NCBI GenBank assembly: GCA_034716155.1
Contig: JAYEFR010000007.1
Location: 1 to 29,159, forward strand
Direction: 5' to 3'
DNA: 29,159 bases
Source: JAGGYK01 sp034716155
Lineage (GTDB): Bacteria; Desulfobacterota; Desulfomonilia; UBA1062
Shown piece after piece: positions 24,006 to 29,159 of the stretch. Position 1 is the stretch's first letter; each line of letters starts with the position of its first letter. A program made the translations under genes and the position numbers. The notes below the pieces were generated by a model. The model was not told the origin of the DNA, searched no databases, and saw only the letters and a program-made list of their open reading frames with translations.

Positions 24006-25717
24006 TGTCCCCCCCCATAATATGCATGTGTTGTATTAATTATATATGTATTTATACCTTTAGCCATCCCGTCTGCAAGGGCAGTCTGGTATGATTGGTT
24101 GCGTAGAAGCGTACATTCTCTTGGGTGGGTGATAAAGCCTGTCTCCATCAATATTGAAGGCATCTGCGCGCCTAATAGGACGTAGAAAGGCGCCTGCTTA
24201 ACGCCCAGATCCTTTTTCTTATAACCACGAGTTTTAAGTGATTTAATAATGGATTTATGAACACAGCTGGCAAACTTGGATGATTCATTGATCTTGGAAT
24301 TGAGCATAAGGTCGTTTATGATTAACTGGAGGTCGCTTATGGATCTGGATGTAGTAGCATTTTCCCTTGCTGCTACCTGTATAGCTGTTTCATCTGTGGT
24401 AAGATTTAAGAAATATGTCTCTACCCCGCAAACAGAATGATTTCTGTTTGCATTAGCATGAATCGATATAAACAGGTCTGCCCTTTTCTTGTTGGCAAAG
24501 GCAGTACGTTCTTCAAGGGATACAAAGACATCTGTCTTCCTGGTTAGAAAGACATCAAACCCTTCTTTTTTAAGCCTGTTTGCCAGCCTTTTACTGATAG
24601 CCAGCGCTATATCCTTTTCCTTTTCCCCATGAGGGCCTATGGCACCAGGGTCTTTGCCTCCATGGCCCGGGTCTATTACTATCCTTGAGACCTTTAGGGA
24701 AAGTTGTCGTGCAATAGAGGGTATGTCGCTTGGGGTCTTTACCCTTGTGCCGGATCTAACTTTCTTTACATTTGAGGCCGAATGCTTTTGTGCTGTTTGT
24801 GTGACACTCTTTCTTGTGCTTACATCAACTACGATCCTGAAAGGATTTTCAAGTGGAAAGGCATTATAGTATGCCTTTTTGGTGAGATCTAAAACAATCC
24901 TTACCTTATCTTTTTGATTCTGGGCCACCCGTATACGGGATAGGTTACCATCCGCCACCTCCATCTTGGATGGGAATTGGGGAGTAATCCAGGCCTTGTT
25001 AAGGTCGATAACCAATCTAGGCCCTTTTTTTAGTTTGGCGTCAAAAGGAAGCATCATGGTGTCAAAAGACACATCCTTTTCAAGATCAATAACTACCCTG
25101 GTGTATTCCTTATTTGACCACTGTCGGATATTCTTTACAAGGGAAAGATCAGCTAAAAGTGGTTTTGCGCTAGACCTATCTTCTATATGTATAGAATTGG
25201 CACCCTCCCTGGCCTTTTGTGCCATATCACCCCTTGGAAATTTGGTAATAACCTGTCTGTAGAGTTCATAGGCCTTTTTCTTGTTGCCGAGCAGTGTATC
25301 ATATATCCTGGCGCTCTTGTAAACAGCATCATCAGCGAGGTTGCTTTTAGGATATTTGTTGGCCAGGGAGTTAAATGTATTGGCGGCCTTTTCAAGATCA
25401 GATGTCCTGGTTGAATAACCATAAAGCTGTATATACAGCTTTCCTTTCATATATAAGGCCCTCGGGGCAAAATTGGAATGAGGGTATTTTGATGCAACCT
25501 TAGAATATGTGTTTATTACCTTTATCCAGTTAGTCCTGTATTTCCGTTTCTTTGCATCTCTGGTGAGCTCTATGTAATTTTTGGTGGCCCTCTGGAAAGA
25601 CTCTGCCGCGCTGCCAGCAGCAAAGGCTATCTGCGCCCTGGTGCAAACAAGTGCTAATATAAAAAGCACAACAATAGCGACTTCTCTTTTTGTTAGAGAA
25701 AGCATTGCCTTAATCAT
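24002..25717 (-). CDS. N-acetylmuramoyl-L-alanine amidase (AmiC-type, TPR-AMIN-Amidase_3)
   Basis: 571 residues. The signal peptide ends near AFA-AG (residue 33). Residues 40-175 are TPR-like helical repeats, as in tol-pal YbgF-type proteins. Residues 190-300 are an AMIN domain, two similar halves that target the septum. Residues 343-565 are the zinc amidase, with VIDPGHGGKDPG (His352), GEKEKDIAL (Glu367), SIHANAN (His420) as metal ligands and METGFITHP (Glu525) as the catalytic base region. The enzyme cuts the amide bond between MurNAc and L-Ala during daughter-cell separation. The N-terminal TPR extension is longer than in E. coli AmiC. The stop overlaps the start of the SPOR gene; coaX lies 51 bp upstream. 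Confidence 0.92.
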   Translation of the reverse strand: MIKAMLSLTKREVAIVVLFILALVCTRAQIAFAAGSAAESFQRATKNYIELTRDAKKRKYRTNWIKVINTYSKVASKYPHSNFAPRALYMKGKLYIQLYGYSTRTSDLEKAANTFNSLANKYPKSNLADDAVYKSARIYDTLLGNKKKAYELYRQVITKFPRGDMAQKAREGANSIHIEDRSSAKPLLADLSLVKNIRQWSNKEYTRVVIDLEKDVSFDTMMLPFDAKLKKGPRLVIDLNKAWITPQFPSKMEVADGNLSRIRVAQNQKDKVRIVLDLTKKAYYNAFPLENPFRIVVDVSTRKSVTQTAQKHSASNVKKVRSGTRVKTPSDIPSIARQLSLKVSRIVIDPGHGGKDPGAIGPHGEKEKDIALAISKRLANRLKKEGFDVFLTRKTDVFVSLEERTAFANKKRADLFISIHANANRNHSVCGVETYFLNLTTDETAIQVAARENATTSRSISDLQLIINDLMLNSKINESSKFASCVHKSIIKSLKTRGYKKKDLGVKQAPFYVLLGAQMPSILMETGFITHPRECTLLRNQSYQTALADGMAKGINTYIINTTHAYYGGGQ

Positions 25718-25768
25718 ATAGTAAAGTCCTTAGCAAAACAACTGTTATTCACTATTTCACAAGCAATA

Positions 25769-26515
25769 TTAATGCCTAATACGTTCATATATAAAATAGA
25801 TACCTTTTAAGATAAGGTTTTTATCTATTGTATAGTCTTTATTCAACCAGTTCTCTACTATAGTGGAGAGCCCTCCTGTTACAATCACCTTTGGGGAACT
25901 GCCATGCTCTTCAGCCATAAGTTTTACCACCTCATTGATCATGGCTGCATGACCTGCGATAACCCCTGAGCGCGCACATGCATCCGTAGAGCGGCCTGTT
26001 ACAGCATCAGGTGGCACCAATTCAATCTCTGGTAGGTTAGGCGCTTGGGATGCAAGCCCTTTATATGCACTTATGAGCCCTGGGGCAATCATGCCTCCAA
26101 TGAACTCTCCTTTTTTTGTTACATAGTCTATAGTGGTGGCGCTGCCCATATCAACGACGATCAGAGATGTTTTATATATATGATAGGCAGCTGCCGCGTT
26201 TATTAATCTGTCAACCCCAAGGGTTTCTGGCGTGAGATAGAGGTTTTTTATGCCCATATCCGTTTTATTATCTATTATAAATGGCAGGGTCTTTAAGTAA
26301 GATTCAAAGGCTTTTGTTATAATCCTTGTTATGTGGTCACAAACACTGGATATGGCAATCTCTTTTGGTTTGTAGCCCATTTCGACAGAAAAGGCATCCC
26401 AATATGTATCCGGGGTATCACAGGATCTAGTATCCATCCTCCATAGATTTTTTATATCAGGCCCGCCAAAGATGGCATGGGTTATGTGAGTATTACCTAT
26501 ATCAATGGCAAGCAT
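25769..26515 (-). CDS. coaX: Type III pantothenate kinase
   Basis: CoaX phosphorylates pantothenate in the first step of coenzyme A synthesis and, unlike CoaA, is not inhibited by CoA. At 248 residues it has the full set of actin-like-fold motifs: AIDIGNTH (3-10), TLGVDRL (98-104, substrate-binding), VDMGSATTID (121-130, with Asp122) and GGMIAPG (140-146). AAGGGG lies only three or four bases before the ATG, a tight spacing. It is the first gene of the run that continues with the amidase, SPOR and xerD genes. The 190-bp region upstream is shared with the divergent EamA gene and should hold promoters for both; I see no convincing hexamer pair there. Confidence 0.93.
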   Translation of the reverse strand: MLAIDIGNTHITHAIFGGPDIKNLWRMDTRSCDTPDTYWDAFSVEMGYKPKEIAISSVCDHITRIITKAFESYLKTLPFIIDNKTDMGIKNLYLTPETLGVDRLINAAAAYHIYKTSLIVVDMGSATTIDYVTKKGEFIGGMIAPGLISAYKGLASQAPNLPEIELVPPDAVTGRSTDACARSGVIAGHAAMINEVVKLMAEEHGSSPKVIVTGGLSTIVENWLNKDYTIDKNLILKGIYFIYERIRH

Positions 26516-26705
26516 ACCCCTTGGTTAGACTAAAACGGGTTATACAATCAAGATGTTTTTAAGGAATTTTGTGGTCTGCTTAGGAAAAGTCGAGTAATTA
26601 ATTGCAATCTTAATAAAAAAGTATCCCTCCATGGCGATCTCTTGATGTTTGAGAGGCAATTTGGTACGGATATCTCGATAATAATCAAGAGCGAGGAAAT
26701 TTACC

Positions 26706-27581
26706 TTGGTATTCAGAATAAGGCCTTCTTTAACAGGTGCGTTCAGTATTATTGGCTCTGCATTGGCCCTTGCTCTTGGATCAATGTGTGCAAAGGTAGC
26801 TAACTTTCACGGTATACCCCCTATAGAGGTTGCTTTAGCCGGGTTTGCAGTAGGTTTTTTTATCTTAAATGTTATGCTTATTATACATCCCAGGTCTATA
26901 AGACCGGTAAATCCAAGATGGGTTATGCTGAGAAGTATATTTACTGTTATGGCAATAATCACCTTTCTTATCGGCATATCTAGCACTACACTTGTAAATG
27001 CAAATCTCCTTAATATGACATATCCTATTTTTGTAGCATTGATTGCCCCGTTTTGGAATAAAGAGCCCTTTACTTATACAAAGGTTATTGCCATTACCAT
27101 GGCAATGACGGGTATATATTTTGTTATACGACCCGAAATAAATTTTTGTGTTGGTGATATATGGGCGTTGATTTCAGGGGTATTGGCGGGAGGAGGGATT
27201 TCATCCTTAAGAGAAGCCAGAGCTACAGACAGTTCGTTTACTATCCTTTATTATCTTATGACGATTGGGATGGGGGTCACTTTAATAGGGTGGCCTGGAT
27301 TTGTAGTACCTGATATTAGATTTTTCGGTTTGCTAATCCTAATAGGTGTACTTACGTTTGCAGGGCAATATTTACTTACTTATGGATATAGGTATGTAAG
27401 GGCATTGGATGGAAGTATCTTGTCCACATCAAGGATAGTATTTGCTGGTGTACTTGGTATAAGTATATTTGCTGAAGCCCTTAGTTGGTCTTTGCTTTTG
27501 GGCACTGCCATGATTACATGTGCTATTATCTGGATTCAGGCCCAATCTTCTAAGAAAAACGGGAAAGAGATTTCCACATAA
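26706..27581 (+). CDS. EamA/DMT-superfamily transporter
   Basis: 291 residues with about ten membrane helices in two homologous EamA halves (roughly 13-133 and 147-283). The first half begins GAFSIIGSALALALGSMCAK and the second GDIWALISGVLAGGGISSLR. The C-terminal tail is basic (SSKKNGKE), as expected on the cytoplasmic side. Members export amino acids, purines or other metabolites, or carry nucleotide sugars; the substrate cannot be read from sequence. I use a TTG start because GAGG lies nine bases upstream and a stop occurs eight codons before. It is divergent from coaX and ends 56 bp before a strong terminator, so it is a single-gene unit. Confidence 0.85.
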   Translation: MVFRIRPSLTGAFSIIGSALALALGSMCAKVANFHGIPPIEVALAGFAVGFFILNVMLIIHPRSIRPVNPRWVMLRSIFTVMAIITFLIGISSTTLVNANLLNMTYPIFVALIAPFWNKEPFTYTKVIAITMAMTGIYFVIRPEINFCVGDIWALISGVLAGGGISSLREARATDSSFTILYYLMTIGMGVTLIGWPGFVVPDIRFFGLLILIGVLTFAGQYLLTYGYRYVRALDGSILSTSRIVFAGVLGISIFAEALSWSLLLGTAMITCAIIWIQAQSSKKNGKEIST

Positions 27582-27636
27582 ATCCGCATCATTACAATAC
27601 TTTTAACTCTGTAATCTTTGAGGTTATGGCTAATTG

Positions 27637-27700
27637 TGGGAGAAATTGGGGTAAAACGACCAAAAGCTCTTACCCAAATCTACGTGAGTCTCCCATTTTT
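27637..27700 (+). terminator. Terminator after the EamA gene
   Basis: TGGGAGA (27637-27643) pairs with TCTCCCA (27689-27695), an inner GGGTAA (27649-27654) pairs with TTACCC (27670-27675), and TTTTT follows at 27696-27700. Confidence 0.65.
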
Positions 27701-27771
27701 CTTGGATGTTGGGCTTGACGGCATTGAGATAAGCATATAATGAAAGATTAAAATCATAAATGAGGTCTAAA

Positions 27772-28317
27772 ATGGATTTAGAAAAGAAGCTTGAAAAGAT
27801 CACGAGCAGGACTCTCCCATTATATATTTTAATAGCTCTGCTGGTAATATTTGCCAATCCAACAGGCAGCTCATGTTTTTTCGGATTTATAGTTGTATTG
27901 ATGGGGGAGGCACTCAGGTTTTGGGCAGCAGGGCACATAATAAAAAATGATGAGTTAACAACCTCAGGGCCATATGCATATATGCAGTCCCCTCTGTATC
28001 TAGGCAGTTTTATTGTTGGGACAGGGCTTTGTATAATGGCAAAGAACCCAGTTATATGGGTGATTGTCTGCGCTGTGTTTTTCTTTTCCTACATCCCCAG
28101 AAAGAAGGAGAGGGAGTGGGGGAGGTTAGAAAAACTCTTTGGTGAGGAGTTTATAAAATATAAGGAAGAGGTTCCCTACTTTATCCCGAGGTTTGATCCA
28201 TATCCTGAAGGGGCAAAGCATCCATGGTCTTTTGCCTCGGCCATTGAGAATACAGAACACCAGACAGCCATTGCCATCTTTCTTATTGCGCTGTTTATCT
28301 TTATTCGCTTGCTGTAA
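27772..28317 (+). CDS. Isoprenylcysteine methyltransferase/PEMT-like membrane protein
   Basis: 181 residues from the ATG at 27772. An in-frame ATG at 27760 is less likely because the GAGG ribosome site lies between the two. Four to five hydrophobic segments are visible (about 15-32, 34-52, 76-92, 94-107, 165-180). The methyltransferase signature follows the family pattern: GPYAYMQSPLYLG, then EREWGRLEKLFGEEFIKYK, then VPYFIPR, corresponding to the SAM-binding His/Tyr-containing loops of ICMT and phospholipid methyltransferases. In bacteria the substrate of most members is unknown; a phospholipid or a small hydrophobic thiol or amine is plausible. The usual RHPMY loop is QSPLY here, so the conserved His is replaced, which is a reason for caution about activity. 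Confidence 0.78.
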   Translation: MDLEKKLEKITSRTLPLYILIALLVIFANPTGSSCFFGFIVVLMGEALRFWAAGHIIKNDELTTSGPYAYMQSPLYLGSFIVGTGLCIMAKNPVIWVIVCAVFFFSYIPRKKEREWGRLEKLFGEEFIKYKEEVPYFIPRFDPYPEGAKHPWSFASAIENTEHQTAIAIFLIALFIFIRLL

Positions 28318-28469
28318 ATCCAACGGTGGCTGTGCCATGGCCAACCCGTTTGCAGCAGGATGAGCATATAAGTCGATCTAGTGTCAATGTTTCCGGTAAG
28401 AATAAGTTGAAATTGTATGTACACTGCTGATCCAAATCTGGAATTGTATCTTGCTGCTCATTGAATACC

Positions 28470-29066
28470 TCACCAGAGATGGTAACGGTCTCTTGACCAG
28501 CGCTGATATTTCATCAATTCGCAATTTACTTTTTCAATATCAAACTTTTCGCTGTTAAAGATACCGTCATACCATGGAAAACCGGCAAACCATTCTTTGT
28601 AACTTTTATGCTCTTCATGGCTTGGGTCTTTCAGGGCCTCGCAGAACTCATAGTATCCCGGAACGCTGCCAACATCTTCAGGTGGGCAGGCTCCGGCTCC
28701 TTCCAGACACTCAATATGAAATTGAAGCTCCGGGTCGAAATAGCGGCTGTCTTCAAGGATGATCTCATGTTCCCAGCCGTCACCAAAGTCGTATATGTAA
28801 TTGAATGTACGGCCTTTCTGCTTCATCAGATCACCCAGGCGATATCTACCGTCTTCAGCACCATCATCTCTAAACTCCGGATCTTCTGTATAGCGTTTTT
28901 TACCGATAGTAAATGCATGCAGGTGATAATCTTTCCACCCCATCACAATCTGAATTACATCGTGCAGGCGGTCCAGGGTAATGCTGCCCGGCACAACAAA
29001 ACGCCGCCATATTTCGGGTTCGATGTCGAGCAGCCTGATTTTTAGTAAATAAAGTCTTTCGTTCAT
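28470..29066 (-). CDS. Plasmid pRiA4b ORF-3-like family protein
   Basis: 198 residues of the family named after ORF-3 of plasmid pRiA4b. Landmarks are LKIRLLDIEPEIWRRFVVPG near the N-terminus, DRLHDVIQIVMGWKDYHLHAF, YIYDFGDGWEHEI and GAGACPPEDVGSVPGYYEF. Family members occur on plasmids and chromosomes, often near mobile DNA, and their function is not established. No catalytic motif can be named. GGAGG seven bases before the ATG is a strong ribosome site and lies inside the end of the upstream gene, whose TGA overlaps this ATG (ATGA). The two are translated together. Bases 28318-28469 hold nothing that I recognise. Confidence 0.88.
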   Translation of the reverse strand: MNERLYLLKIRLLDIEPEIWRRFVVPGSITLDRLHDVIQIVMGWKDYHLHAFTIGKKRYTEDPEFRDDGAEDGRYRLGDLMKQKGRTFNYIYDFGDGWEHEIILEDSRYFDPELQFHIECLEGAGACPPEDVGSVPGYYEFCEALKDPSHEEHKSYKEWFAGFPWYDGIFNSEKFDIEKVNCELMKYQRWSRDRYHLW

Positions 29067-29159
29067 GGTTTTACCTCCGCAAATATTTCAGCAATTTGTT
29101 TCTCATTCCCCCTTATAATCCCAAGCGCTTTCTCTTCACTTCCGAGAGCCCGTTCCCGG
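29063..29159 (-). CDS. C-terminal end of an unidentified gene (continues beyond the window)
   Basis: A minus-strand frame open to the window edge gives 31 residues (RERALGSEEKALGIIRGNEK, then QIAEIFAEVKP) before a TGA that overlaps the ATG of the pRiA4b ORF-3-like gene. The overlap and the helical, charged sequence support a real gene. Too little is visible to assign a family. Confidence 0.55.
   Translation of the reverse strand, partial: RERALGSEEKALGIIRGNEKQIAEIFAEVKP

Overview
The window is a roughly 29 kb stretch of a bacterial chromosome of moderate to low GC, most likely from a Gram-negative anaerobe of the Desulfobacterota (former Deltaproteobacteria). The taxonomic call is an inference from overall gene style: a signal-peptide/TPR/AMIN/Amidase_3 amidase, a DHH-CBS-tRNA nucleotidyltransferase fusion, a YihG-like acyltransferase, a class I PurE and a type III pantothenate kinase. 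There is no rRNA gene or other phylogenetic marker to confirm it. The sequence is a scaffold from a short-read assembly: 100 Ns at 11775-11874 are flanked by two identical 127-bp copies, which is an assembly-graph signature rather than biology.

Layout. (1) 1-4030, accessory: a truncated alpha/beta hydrolase, a phytoene-desaturase-like FAD oxidoreductase and a CoA-pyrophosphatase-like Nudix gene, all on the minus strand. The spacers hold two copies of a small terminal-inverted-repeat element (2585-2707, 3851-4026) and a 244-bp imperfect palindrome (3566-3809). (2) 4099-8738, plus strand: an unknown helical protein followed by purH-purD-purE-tsaC, a tightly packed unit for purine synthesis and the t6A tRNA modification. 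(3) 8819-11551, plus strand: a Cys-rich DUF3795 protein, a crotonase with an isomerase-type rather than hydratase-type active site, and a HI0933-family flavoprotein whose 3' end runs into a decayed mobile element. (4) 11498-13059, a gene graveyard: the element remnant, the false gap, a C-terminal fragment of a glycine-betaine-type binding protein, and a broken IlvD/Edd dehydratase. (5) 13060-15149, minus strand: a COG3199-type ATP-NAD kinase family gene overlapping a HisC-like aminotransferase. (6) 15708-17895, plus strand: a cyclopropane-fatty-acid synthase followed by a geranylgeranyl-reductase-family flavoprotein, a pair that could build a modified (possibly methyl-branched) membrane lipid. 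(7) 17904-18545: an orphan minus-strand terminator, a long hairpin and tRNA-Ala(CGC) with its promoter. (8) 18801-26515, minus strand: an acyltransferase, then the run coaX, amidase, SPOR protein, xerD and CCA-type nucleotidyltransferase. Three of its genes are joined by ATGA overlaps, and it ends at a clear terminator. (9) 26706-29159: an EamA transporter, an isoprenylcysteine-methyltransferase-like membrane protein, and a pRiA4b ORF-3-like protein coupled to an upstream gene cut by the window edge.

The most interesting features are the CFA-synthase/reductase pair, the unexplained structured or transcribed segment between that pair and the tRNA, the two repeat families around the Nudix gene, and the peptidoglycan-amidase/SPOR/XerD cluster that groups cell-separation and chromosome-resolution functions. 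I did not recognise a clear new defence or mobile system.
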